Source: Perilla frutescens (lineage: Eukaryota; Streptophyta; Magnoliopsida; Lamiales; Lamiaceae). From it: a stretch of DNA of 64,000 nucleotides. Location: NCBI GenBank assembly GCA_026008535.1, contig BRKX01000003.1, forward strand, positions 64,381,001 through 64,445,000. Reading direction: 5' to 3'. The position numbers were made by a program, and so were the translations under genes. The number at the start of each line of letters is the position of its first letter. Position 1 is the first letter of the stretch. The notes beneath the pieces are model-generated. The model was not told the DNA's origin, did no database searches, and was given only the letters and a program-made list of their open reading frames with translations. Of the stretch, positions 14,006 to 24,391 are shown piece after piece.

Positions 14006-14066
14006 TTTTATTTAGGAATAATAATACATTTATTATAAATAAGTAAATCTCCTTTTGGGAGGAGAC
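14006..14066 (-). repeat. Leader stem, 5' arm
   Basis: About 60 bases form an imperfect inverted match (roughly 80% by eye) to 21124-21181. They start with a perfect 9-bp base (GTCTCCTCC against GGAGGAGAC). In the circular viral genome the two arms bracket the leader and would pair in the pregenomic RNA. An AATAAA on the minus strand near 14007-14012, about 160 nt after the expected transcript start, fits the viral poly(A) signal. Confidence 0.65.
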
Positions 14067-14074
14067 AAACTTGT

Positions 14075-14113
14075 TTAGCTACACATGGTAGCTAGAATTC
14101 TCACCACGCTCAT
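14075..14113 (-). CDS. Short leader ORF (12 codons) before the stem
   Basis: A 12-codon ORF starts with ATG at 14113 and stops with TAA at 14075-14077. It ends 8 nt before the base of the leader stem. In plant pararetroviruses a short ORF ending 5-10 nt upstream of the leader hairpin is the take-off site for ribosome shunting. Its peptide is normally irrelevant; position and length matter. Confidence 0.55.
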   Translation of the reverse strand: MSVVRILATMCS

Positions 14114-14201
14114 AAACTAAGAACACTCAAATATTATAACTATTACAATTTTGGAGAAAGATAGGAAAATGTTCGATGCCCTATGCTTCCTCCAGTTTCT
14201 C

Positions 14202-14210
14202 GTTTTATAG
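14202..14210 (-). promoter_or_regulatory. Viral pregenomic promoter TATA box
   Basis: The minus strand reads CCCCCTTCTATAAAACGAG, resembling the CaMV 35S core promoter layout. It lies downstream of the transactivator ORF and about 95 nt before the short leader ORF, so transcription should start near 14170-14175. Confidence 0.6.
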
Positions 14211-14482
14211 AAGGGGGATCCTTCTATTTCACCAACTCCATTATTTAGCTCTGCAATTCACATGAGTGGCCCTTTCTGCCGACACTTCTTTTTGAATTAG
14301 TGGTCGGGCCCGGTTCCCTTTATCCTCAAGTGAAAGTGGTTGTGGGTGGAGGTACCCACAATTAATGGCACCATGTGCCTCTTGTGTTGGACCACTCAGC
14401 CTTTGTCGTTTGGTGCTAGTGGCCTCTTCTTTTGGGTCACATGATCTGTAATCACATGTCTCCACCTTCCCTTGTCGGGAAA

Positions 14483-15790
14483 CTACTTTTTTGGTGGGGC
14501 TCTTGGCATCCTTGCTTTCGGCATTGGATGTTTATCCTCCCCAGCTCGCTTTCGTTCCATCCTTGGACGAAACCCTTTTCCGAACTCTGGCTCCTTCTGG
14601 TTCTGGCAATCCGAGCATACTCGATTATCCCATTGTCCAAAATGAGCCATGTTGCAGTACTTGCGATGGGTTTCTTTGCCCATAGCAAGCTTGTTTTCCC
14701 ATATCAAGGACCTTTTCTTCTCGAACAGATCCTCAGCAAATCTCGTTGTTCTCCCTGTCATGGTATTTAACAGGAATGACCCATTCGCAGAATTGTGGAA
14801 AAACTTGAATGGGAACTTGACTTTGTCCATCTCAGTGAGACAGACCCATAATCCCCATGCTCGCCTAGTCGATATTTGATCTTCTGTAATGGAGGCGATT
14901 AGTGGGATTTCTTCAGATGAGGTTCTAATATCACCCCATTTCCTGGAATCTGGCCTTTGAAGCCTTATGTAGTGAAAGGCCTCATGATTCCCTTTTTCTG
15001 TTGGTTCCGGAGCAGCACTGATGAAGTATAGCTCAAGAACATCTCCTCGGCTAAGCAAATCATTGTTAGCCCAGGACTCTTGCACAGCTTCCTGTATCCA
15101 CTTTGGTAGACACTTGATTTCTGGGAAGCCTGGTGACATGGTCTGAATTGAAGCTAATGCCCCAAAATCATACCATTGCTTGACTTCGTGTGGATTGGTT
15201 CCTGGTAACATCCACACCCTTGGGTACTTTCCAGAGATATCAACCTTTATTTTAGACGGATTGATTCCCTGTCTAGTATAGAGCTTCTCTCAGTTAGCTT
15301 GATAAACCTGCCAAGGTGAAGCTTCAGACTTGTTAGTATTAATCTTAGAGGTACCCGTCATGGGTCTAAGATTAATCTCTCCCTCTTTAACCCCAGAGGT
15401 GCTGGGTTGACTTGATGGTTCAGAGTGTGATCTCTGACCCTCAATTTTCTCTTGGGCCTGTGTTTCTTTAGAAATCACCGGCTTAGAGCTCGTGTTAGGG
15501 GTATTTGAATCCCCTACTTCTGTTTTACAGGTCGGTACTGCTAACTCTCCTTTCATCAATGGTAAGTTGATGGCCCGGAGGAGGGGTTCATGTATAGCTG
15601 ACCAGAGTTGCCCCTGAGTCTTTACACATGCTCGTATTCTCTCGTTGACCTTGTTCTGGTCTGCTTGTTGCATTCTTCCTGCTTGTTCAGCATGAAGAAC
15701 CAGCTCGTTCCATTCACGCTGAAGCAACTCTATATTTTCAGTGAAGTGCCTCTGCGCAATCATGATGGCATCGACCTCAATCGTTTCCAT
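14483..15790 (-). pseudogene. Putative viral transactivator/viroplasmin, one stop
   Basis: Last large viral ORF, overlapping the end of the polymerase ORF by 14 bases. An N-terminal helical, Gln/Glu-rich region and a Ser/Thr-rich linker precede a folded region (KQWYDFGALASIQ near 15180) that I take as the transactivator core; the C-terminus is Lys/Arg/Pro-rich. A single TGA at 15290-15292 interrupts an otherwise continuous frame. Assignment rests mostly on position after RNase H and on overall character, not on a decisive motif. The promoter follows directly downstream. Confidence 0.55.
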
Positions 15791-17801
15791 CTCTTGTTAG
15801 GAAATCTGCACGAATATTTTCATGAGATTTTATCACAATAATGTCAAATAAGTAATATTGACATTCAGCTTGCCATCTTATTAGTCTAGCTTTCTCAGGT
15901 TTAGATTCAATTTTATTTTTCAAGAAAGCTTTAACTTGTGTGTTATCAACTTTTAGAGTAAACTTCTTTGCTAAGAGAAACAGAGGCCATTTTTTAAATG
16001 CCTTCCGAACTGCAAAGAACTCCTTTTCATTGATATGCCATCTAATGGCCTCGCTATCCGAAAAGAGACCACTGCAATATCTACAGGGCTCCTCTCCGTT
16101 GGGTGTGATCTTTGTAAGTACGGCTGCCCACCAATGATCACTTGCATCTGTATAGAGGATCAATTCATCCTCATTTTGTGGTATAGCCAGTTTTGGGAGA
16201 TTTTTGCATATCTCCTTTAGCTTCCTGATTCCTTGTTGATGTTCGTTTGTCCATACAAACGGAGTATCCTTCTTTAGAAGGTTACTGAACACCTTCCTGT
16301 GTTTTGCAAGATTTTTTATAAAGATTCCTGCAAAATTGACAACTCCCAGAAAACTCTGCAGTTGCTTCTTTTCTTTAAGGACATCAGGGAACTTCTGCAC
16401 CTTTTCTACAATATGATTTTGCAGAATGATTCCTGATTCATCCATTTCGATTCCCAGAAATTCCATCTTCCGGGTAGCTATTACTGCCTTCTTTTCTGAC
16501 AGCACAAGGCCCTCTTTATGACAAACATCTGCAAAGATCTCCAGATGTTTGAGATGTTCTTCTATACTCTTTGATGCGATTAGAATATCATCAATATAGA
16601 CAAACATAAAAGAGAAATAATCTTTAAAAAGATTATCCATCTTCCTCTGAAATATTTGGGATGCATTAGCTAACCCCATCGGCATTGCATTCCAAACATA
16701 ATGCCCTTGTGGTGTTGAAAAGGCCGTAAACCTTTTGCTTTCTTCTTCCATGCGAATCTGGTAGAAACCTGACTTGCAATCAAACTTAGAGAATATCCTA
16801 GCATTCCGTATGCAGTTAATCAGATGTTCTCTACTTGGGATAAAATATCCATCAAACTCAAGAATGTCATTAATCCCTTTGTAATTAATGACTAACCTTG
16901 GTTTACCTCTTTTAATCTCACCATGATTCCTTATTAAGAATCCGGGGCTGCTGTATGGCGAATTCCCTGGTTCAATCAGCTTGAGATCAAGGTGTTCTTT
17001 GATTATTGCTCGCATATCCTTTTGATCTTTGATGTTCATCAGGATAGGCTTGTATCTAACGAACTCAAACTCTTTTCCAGCCTTAACCTTCAAGGTTGCT
17101 TTGAGTTGGTTCTTTCCCCACCAAGCCAACAGATTTTCATTATAGTTTCTAGCTATTTTCCGCTTGACATCTTCGAGGGATATCTTTGCTTCTTTCTTAA
17201 TATCTTGATGTGATATTAAAGAAGCCTTGAGGATTTGGATCTCCTGTTCTTAAAGATCCTTTTCCCTACGAAAACTCAGAACTACTTCTCCGAATTTTCT
17301 TTTGTCCTGCATTTTTGGGTGTCGAAGATGTCCTTCATCACCACACTTGCTGCGAAATTGTAGTGGCATTTGTCGATTGAATGCCCCTTTTAGCAGCTGG
17401 ACAATGATCTTATGATCACAGATCGTCGTAAAGATCAATCTCCGATTGGTATTGTCCTGCGTATACTTTTTGAACATTTGTAGGAAATTGTTTCCTAACA
17501 AAATGTCTACCCCTGTATCATGAAAATAGATTGGTGGAGTTTTCACCTTATACCATGGTGTATCTCCTGCTCCTCCAATCAAGATTTCCGACTGCTTCAC
17601 TCCCTTAGATAGGAGTAAGACTCTTTTTGAGAAATCTCTTCCTGCAATTGGATTTAAATCTTCTTCCAATTCTTCTGGGAAGATTCCTCTTTTTGCAGTA
17701 CAAATTCCTGCTCCTGAGTCGATGCAGGCTGCAAAGTATTCAGCCTTATATTTCTCGTATAACATCCCTACTGAGATGTATATGGAGAATGGGCTGGTCA
17801 T
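15777..17801 (-). pseudogene. Viral protease-reverse transcriptase-RNase H, one stop
   Basis: Polyprotein that replicates the viral genome by reverse transcription. An aspartic protease with CIDSGAG lies near 17715. Reverse transcriptase follows, with PRLVINYKGIN, MPMGLANA and the YIDD active site near 16595. RNase H has LYTDASD near 16150 and ends at HENIRADFLTR. The start ATG overlaps the movement-protein stop (ATGA). One TAA at 17250-17252 separates protease from RT; both sides are in the same frame, so this is a single nonsense change rather than a frameshift. Stop readthrough is unlikely because related viruses use an open frame here. Confidence 0.9.
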
Positions 17802-19090
17802 ATAATCACCAGTTGTTTTCCATTAAAGGTGATCATCATCCCATCTTCCTTCAGCTCCCATGGCTTGAACCTTTCTAAGAAGTCAAGTCCTAAGATTAGG
17901 ACTCCTGATTCTCTTTCGGCTCTTCCTCATACTTCCATTGTCATAGCTTCTATATCGAGAGTTCCCTTATAGTGGCCGACTTCTGGTTGCTGTAAACAGT
18001 ACAGGACGTCGCAAGGAAAATTATTTTTCCATCTTGTACTGTCAAACCTTGTGTCGATCTCTCTCCAACCTTCTGGGCATTTAATTTTTATTTTAACTTG
18101 CCTTGGTCGCCTGAGATCTCCTTGGAAGCTTCCTCTTGAGGACTGAGTCCATGGCTCTGTCACAATCCTATCTCCTTGGAATGACAGTCTTTTGCCTTCC
18201 AACTTGAGACTCTCATTGTATTTCAATAATGGTTTGTCTCCTACTCGAATATTTATTTCTCTTGGTAGCGGCATTTCTGATCTGTCTGGGTGGATTGCCT
18301 GTGCCACCTTTGAGAATACATCTGGTATCTCTATGAACTGCTTTCCCAGAAATAAATCTGTATGGTGTGAATTGGAAAGCGCATAAGACACCTGATATGT
18401 TAAAGAAAACGGTCAATTTCCCTCGTAGCTGATATCCTTTCTTTTGAAGTCTTGGTACAGCGTCAGGGCTCGACTGAAATCTCTATCTTTCAGATTATAT
18501 GATATTTTTGGATAGATTACCCCTATAATCTGCTTGGCACAGAGATTTCCTGATATAGTTCCTAACAAGGAATCTCTGTGATTTTTTATACGCTTATCGC
18601 ATATTGCAATATCAATGGGCGTATCAACACCTGCGGGTAGTGCGGATTTGAGCACTATCTGGACAGCCCCGATGTGGATCCAGGATATGGTATCCCTTAT
18701 CTCTGGCCTCATCCTTCCCAACTCTTCTTGAACGTCACTGTATGGAATCAGTTGTAACTCAACTTGATTCCCTATAAGCTCTATAGGAAGTGACATCTCT
18801 CTTCTGGTAATCTTATAGATTACATTGTGCTTTCTGCTTTTCAGACTAAAAGTGCGGAGCAATTAATCAATATGTCCGGCTGAAAAGCCTTGATATCTTT
18901 GGATATTAAGGCTCTTGTTCATGATTTTGTCAATCATGCTTTGTGAGATAGTGGCTTGACTGGAATATCCAGTTTCGTCCACTTGCTCTTGATGAAAAAC
19001 CTCAGCTCCAGTCTGATTCAGAGTCTGATCTCCCATCAATACTTTCATTGCTAAATACTTCTTCTTCTTCTTCTTCGTATATACTCTCAT
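17798..19090 (-). pseudogene. Viral movement protein (30K type), three stops
   Basis: Cell-to-cell movement protein of the 30K superfamily, recognised by RPEIRDTISWIHIG, VDTPIDIAICDKRI and SYALSNSHHTDLF, and by a C-terminal LGLDFLERFKPWEL segment. The frame starts inside the end of the coat-protein ORF; the exact start is uncertain (ATG at 19090 or 19048). Stops lie at 18863-18865 (TAA), 18413-18415 (TGA) and 17927-17929 (TGA), with no frame change between the parts. It ends at a TGA that overlaps the ATG of the polymerase ORF. Confidence 0.8.
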
Positions 19091-20504
19091 CTGAGGGTAT
19101 ATCCTCGAATTGGTAGACTTGTACCAAGTCTTGGTAGTAAACTGCTTCCTCGATGTCTGGTGCTCCTTCGAAGCTTTTGACTCCTCTATTTTCTGGGCAA
19201 TCTATCGAAATATGTCCTCTTGCACCGCAAGTCCAGCAGTTGCAATCTTTAAAACTTTCATTTGCCCTCGTATGGGCTCTTCTGAAAGTTTTCCTCGCGG
19301 GAGTTCGACTTGATGAACTTTGTGATGTCCTGTCTCTGGAAGGACCCCTTCTTTGTCCAGATTTGTAAAATCTGGCCTTCTGCCTGGTCCATCTGCTCCT
19401 CAGTTTCCAGCTCATTTTCCTTGAGAATTCTTCTTTGGCATAAGGATGAACTCGGTGTTTCTTGTTCTTCCATGGCCTTTGAGATTCTCCTCCAATGATG
19501 GTCGGCAGATCATTGGCTGTACAGTCAAGAGAGGAATATTTATTCATCCTCTTTAATCTCTTGTAATTCTTTTGTAGAATGGCCTGTCCGCACCATTCAG
19601 CTAGCTTTTGTTTGACAAAAGACATTCTCCTCCCAACATTGTCAGGATCTCCTGGAATGTATTCTTTAATGAACATTTCCTTCTAGGGACTCGGGAACTT
19701 TGTGAAGAAAATCTCTACACAGACCCTTTCATCCACATCTGAATTCCATTGGTAGATGTGGTATAACTTGAAGAATTGGTCAATTGACTCCTTCTCCATG
19801 TTGTTCAGCCTCAGGTTTAAAATAGCCTGAGAATAATTCTTCCTCTTTTCGGAATCTGCACTTCCGAAATTGTCTGCTCCCAAAAAGGTGAGCTTAAACC
19901 AGAAAGTCATTCTATCCACGATCTCCGTGTATGAGGCTGGCTCCAAGGTTTCTTCTTTGACTGCTGGTGCAACTCTTGACCATAACGTTTTGGCTACACC
20001 CAACAAACTCATCTCTAGCAGCTTGATGAATCCCTCCTTTTCTAGATCCAACGTTCCTGCTGCTATTCTCATCGATGATGACCAATCATCAATAATCATA
20101 TTGATGTCCTTGAAGTCAATATCATCGATATTGAGCATGAGTCCATACGGATGTATGGGATCAAGGCTTGTTTTCCCGAGAGGCGTATCTCGGAACTTAG
20201 GGATCTGTTTCCTCACCCTAGTTCCTATAAGATTGTTCATATTGGGCCTCTCTCTCCTGTGTTGATCTCCAACATGAAAGTCCTCGCGGGCTCTCATGAG
20301 AACGTCTTGTGCTGGGCCTCCTTCCTGTTGCTGTTGGGCTGGTGGCACCTGCGGTACTTGTTGTTCCGGGGGTACCTGATGGTATCCTCGGGGAATTAAA
20401 GCCCCATCTCCTGTATTCATCTTCAGATCTACCATCTTCATATTGGCAAATGACTTTGCCAATTCTTGTAGATCTTCCAATCCTATCCTTTCGGAGGACG
20501 TCAT
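19002..20504 (-). pseudogene. Viral coat protein with CCHC knuckle, one stop
   Basis: Capsid protein. The N-terminal half includes LDPIHPYGLMLNIDDIDF and a helical capsid-like core. The C-terminal half is Arg/Lys-rich and carries one retroviral-type zinc knuckle (CWTCGARGHISIDCP) near 19210-19250, followed by an acidic tail. The chosen ATG at 20504 overlaps the ORF1 stop as ATGA. A TAG at 19683-19685 splits it between core and basic region in the same frame. The end overlaps the start of the movement-protein ORF. Confidence 0.8.
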
Positions 20505-21112
20505 TCTTTGATTTGTCTTAACAATTGGCAAATCCTTTCGTCCTTCGATTTCTTGGGTTCTTCTTTGGCCTTTGGTGTGAAATTCACTTTGCCAAAGTTG
20601 ATGGGTTTCCTTCTACTAGAAAATGTCTGATTTAATTCTAGTATCTGGATCTTCTTTTGAAGTTCTAACAAGATGGTTAGAATTTCATCTTGTTTTATAG
20701 AAATTCGCCTTACTTCTTGTGGTACTCCATACGTGTGATTTTCGTAATTTTGTACCGTCTTCTGGATTTCTCGTAAATCCTCCGAGATTTTAGATGTGTC
20801 TACCACGATCTCTTTAAATCTGGGAGTTATCTCGTAATTTCTTTGTTCCATCAACCGTGGTTTTGGTGTGCCCTTTGTTGATGGTTCATTAAGTCGCATT
20901 GTAGCAGATTGTTCACCATTAACAAGTTCATTTGAGCTTGTCTTTGGGAAATACACTGCTCTATTTCCTCCAGACTTGACTCCGATAGGAATTTCTCTTC
21001 GTATTGGGCTTTCCAGTAGGTTAGCCTCTCCTGGTGACTTTCCTCCAGTTCCCTTCAAAATTTGAAAGTACCTTCTGAAATAAAAACATCTCGAACAATT
21101 GTTTGGATCCAT
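20501..21112 (-). CDS. Viral ORF1, unknown, coiled-coil-like
   Basis: Intact 203-codon first viral ORF, with its ATG 11 nt after the leader stem. The protein is hydrophilic, with a long heptad-like helical segment in the second half (around ISEDLREIQKTV to LLELQKKIQ) and a basic tail. Its position resembles the small ORFs that precede the capsid gene in several caulimovirids, sometimes virion-associated. Function not assigned. Confidence 0.6.
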   Translation of the reverse strand: MDPNNCSRCFYFRRYFQILKGTGGKSPGEANLLESPIRREIPIGVKSGGNRAVYFPKTSSNELVNGEQSATMRLNEPSTKGTPKPRLMEQRNYEITPRFKEIVVDTSKISEDLREIQKTVQNYENHTYGVPQEVRRISIKQDEILTILLELQKKIQILELNQTFSSRRKPINFGKVNFTPKAKEEPKKSKDERICQLLRQIKE

Positions 21113-21123
21113 ATTTTCTGGGT

Positions 21124-21181
21124 GTCTCCTCCGTTAGGATATTACTTTTAATAATAAATATATTATTATTCCTAAATAAAA
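21124..21181 (-). repeat. Leader stem, 3' arm
   Basis: Inverted partner of 14006-14066. It lies between the primer-binding site and ORF1, so after circularisation it would close the leader hairpin just upstream of the first ORF, the expected shunt landing position. Confidence 0.65.
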
Positions 21182-21188
21182 TTACCTA

Positions 21189-21201
21189 GGCTCTGATACC
21201 A
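21189..21201 (-). other. tRNA-iMet primer-binding site
   Basis: TGGTATCAGAGCC on the minus strand matches the complement of the plant initiator tRNA-Met 3' end, used by caulimovirids and many plant LTR elements to prime reverse transcription. It lies 77 bp upstream of viral ORF1. Confidence 0.85.
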
Positions 21202-21481
21202 TTTTCATGTAAAGTGGCAAAATAGAATTAAAACAAAGAAATAACAAAGAAATACCATCCAAACACCAATTAGGACACTTTAACAAGTGCCTTTTTAGCA
21301 ATATGGATCAAGGTTGAAAAGTCAATTTTATACAAATTGTCTATTTTTCTCCTATACACTAAAACTTGTCTCTTTTTCCCTTTTTCACAATAGTTTTGTC
21401 TATTTTTATATAATAACACATAATTGTTCTGCTCGGCAATATCATCACCATATATAACTCAAGTTTTAAAGTGTTGATGAG

Positions 21482-22642
21482 CAGTGGCAGATCCAAAGGG
21501 GGGGGGTCAAAAGTGCCCCTATAGCCGGAATTTTTTTTTAACACATGGTAGGACGCTCGAGGGAGGGGGTAGATGGCTGCTAAGCTCTGCGTGGGGGTGG
21601 GATTTAGTTCGGAGCAGATTCTCTGTTGCATTTTGTGTTACATATAGTGTTGCATAATTATTTTTTTTTAATTTTTTAATATATCCTAATTGGGGATGGA
21701 TAAACCCAAAATAGAAAATTTAAATTAAATTAAAATAAATCATAATAAATTAAAAAATAAAAAAAAATTAATTTTTTTGAAAATACATTGAAAAGTTACA
21801 ATAGGGAATAAACATAATTTGCAACAAGTGATCCCATTTCGATTTAGTTAGGGTAAAATTTGGAGAAGATAGTGTGTATGGGGTTAGGAAAAAAAAAAAG
21901 ATGATGGGACCACTGTTGAATATGAAAGTTATCTCTCTCATCTCACTTATTCAAAATATATATATATATATATATATATATCTCACTTATTCAAAAAAAA
22001 AATATATCTCTCATGTGAGTCATCATTAAAAATACTAATATCATTAAATAAAAAAATCTCTCTCTTCTTACTTTTTACATAAAGTGCATTTTTTTTTCTT
22101 AAATGTGTTAAGGTGTCTAAAAATTTTAGTTCGCCTAAATTAATTTCACCATATCTTTTGATATAATTTTTTTAACATTTTAAAAATAATAACAATACAG
22201 CGAAATCTCCATATATATTCTGCTCAATATTTGTGTTATTTGCTTGATATTTTTATATTATTATTTGAGATTATTTGTTAAATATTAAATTATGAATTAT
22301 AATCAAAGTGGAAAATTTGGAGTTTTGAATTTTAAGTTAGGACTTGGAGTTTTGATTTTAGATTATATATAAGGAGAAAGAAAACAAAAGAAGAACTAAT
22401 ACAATGAAGTCATCAACTTCCGGATATAATAAGAAAAAAATATGCGAAATAACAAGAAAAAAATACAGTGTGTTAATAAAACAATATTATTTCATAAAAT
22501 GCATATAAATATGTTAATAACCATCCTATGAAATATTAGTATTTTTTCTTTAACGCGCAAGTAAACTCAAAAAGTAAAAAAATAATAGTCGATGCGTTAT
22601 CAATAATTTGTCCCTCGAAAAATATTTTAGGATTTGCCACTA
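21482..22642. mobile_element. Non-autonomous hAT element, 1.16 kb
   Basis: Ends CAGTGGC...GCCACTA form short imperfect inverted repeats (CAGTGGCAGATCC against TAGTGGCAAATCC). They are flanked by a perfect 8-bp duplication, TTGATGAG, at 21474-21481 and 22643-22650. An 8-bp duplication and CAG-type ends indicate the hAT superfamily. No transposase is present; the interior is AT-rich with a (TA)n at about 21957-21980. Confidence 0.75.
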
Positions 22643-22650
22643 TTGATGAG

Positions 22651-24000
22651 ATTTGAGGATACCGTAGATCCAGTTTTGAGATGCATTTTAACACCCATAT
22701 CACATTATTTTAGTTTGGGCTTTAAATAAATGGGCTCTCTTTAGATTTAACCTAGACAAGGCCCGGCCCATTGTTCTCGTTTTATTAGGATGGTTTTATT
22801 GGTTAACCAAAGCATTCACCTATTGACTTTTTAAATTAATGATAAAATTAGACGAATAAAAGCGTTTATTTTAAAATTAATTATATGAGGATGTCAAGTA
22901 AATAGAGAGTCACTGGAAATAATTTAATGTTGAAGTGCCGTATGCGTATCATATATTGATATGGAATTTTATCAATAAGAAAAATTGAAATAAGATTTAT
23001 CATAAAGATTAAATGATGTCCTGATCACGTATTTTATCAAATATATATTATTTATATATAATGTCGTATTCGATAAATATCTTACATTAGTGAATCTAGA
23101 ATATCTTTAATAATAAAGTTTTTGTAGAATACGAATCTCAGAATTTAAAAATCGTGTCATTTTATCTTTTCTTGAGTCTTTATGGGGAAAGAAGTGGCGT
23201 CCCATTAAAATTTTTAATTCAATACGTCAAATCCCAAATCCCTCTTTCTTAAATTTCCCTTTCTCGAGCCCATTAATTACTCTTTTGTAATTTCATTGCT
23301 TTTGCTCTTTCCCAAAATGCAGTAAATCAAACAGTGACCCTCATAAAGACTAAAGTAATGCAATTAAAAAAAAAAAGCTCTATCTGTCCAAATATGTAAT
23401 CCAATATCCATTTACTAATGTCTCAATTAAATAATAATCATATTACTGTATTTAATAATCATTTAGAAATATGTTCTTTGTGGTCTTGAAAATTAACATG
23501 CTACGTTAAATTATTCCGAATTCTAAAGTTTTATTAAATATGGGTTATATAGAAAGTTAAGTTGAATAACTCGTGTTCTAAAATAACTATTAATCTAGGT
23601 AAAGACTTAATTAAACTAAATATATTTGAGAAAGCTTTCAGTGGAATGATAATTCACTACTACTAAATTAAAATTAAAGGTCGTTAATCAATTAAGACGT
23701 CATGTAAAAGCTATTTAATTCTAATCATTTTATTTCTTTTGGGGAAACATACATATATATACATATTTTGGGGATAATTATTAAATGTTGTGGATGTTGA
23801 TTAATGATGATTAGACAAATGAAAACAACCCTAAAACTCACCAGTTGTGGAAGAGTCAAGAAAGGAGCCAAAAGTTCCAAACTGCATTATTGTTAGGCAT
23901 TGATTATTTTTGTACTTTGCTACTCACAAGACTCGCATAACAAACTTAATCTTCCTCGTCACCCACTAACTTTTTCGTCACATTTTAAATTTTTAGATAT
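22651..24000. other. AT-rich intergenic, no gene seen
   Basis: No coding region or clear element ends. A short GGCCCGGCCCATT stretch near 22770 resembles TCP/GGCCCA promoter motifs, but no gene follows it. Confidence 0.5.
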
Positions 24001-24010
24001 TTTTCGGGGG

Positions 24011-24016
<6 letters not shown>

Positions 24017-24076
<60 letters not shown>
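24017..24076. repeat. (TA)n microsatellite at the left edge of the MULE-like block
   Basis: Nearly 60 bases of uninterrupted TA repeat end where transposon-like sequence begins. A similar (TA)n lies at the right edge of the block near 45988. Confidence 0.9.
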
Positions 24077-24077
<1 letters not shown>

Positions 24078-24391
24078 ACGGCCTAGATTAAATCAGATTT
24101 AAGTGGATGAGCAGTGGCATTACTGTAATTTTCGGCAACTTTTTTGGAGGGGGGTAATATAGTAATTCAATAATTGTTTCCTTTTGTTCTGTTTTTGTTT
24201 CCATCTTCATCCTTTCGTCCATCTCGCTCGCGATAAATTTTCCTTAAATCTCATCTTCGATCGCGTTCGGTCTTCATCGTAACTAATTTTCGTTTGCATC
24301 GCGTTTTTTGATTTCTCAACATTCTTTTATTTCTGTAGTAATCTATTTCATCGTTCCTAATTTTTCGTGAAGTCTGTACATCTGTGATTCC

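Larger units (their letters stand above)
14003..21201 (-). mobile_element. Endogenous caulimovirid (pararetrovirus) copy
   Basis: A nearly complete pararetroviral genome integrated in reverse orientation. From high to low coordinate: tRNA-Met primer site, ORF1, coat protein with CCHC knuckle, 30K movement protein, aspartic protease-RT-RNase H, putative transactivator, TATA promoter, short ORF and leader stem arm. Adjacent ORFs overlap by a few bases, with ATGA junctions at 20501-20504 and 17798-17801, as in caulimovirids. The coat-before-movement order differs from badnaviruses and caulimoviruses and recalls cavemo-/solendoviruses; that assignment is from memory. Reading frames keep their phase throughout and are broken only by six in-frame stops, which suggests fairly recent integration. 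As it stands the copy cannot encode the full protein set. The left boundary is uncertain. Confidence 0.88.

Noticed and set aside
14241..14465. Open frame after the viral transactivator as an extra viral gene
   Set aside because: It lies in the promoter region between the last ORF and the TATA box, is in another frame, and has no recognisable motif.
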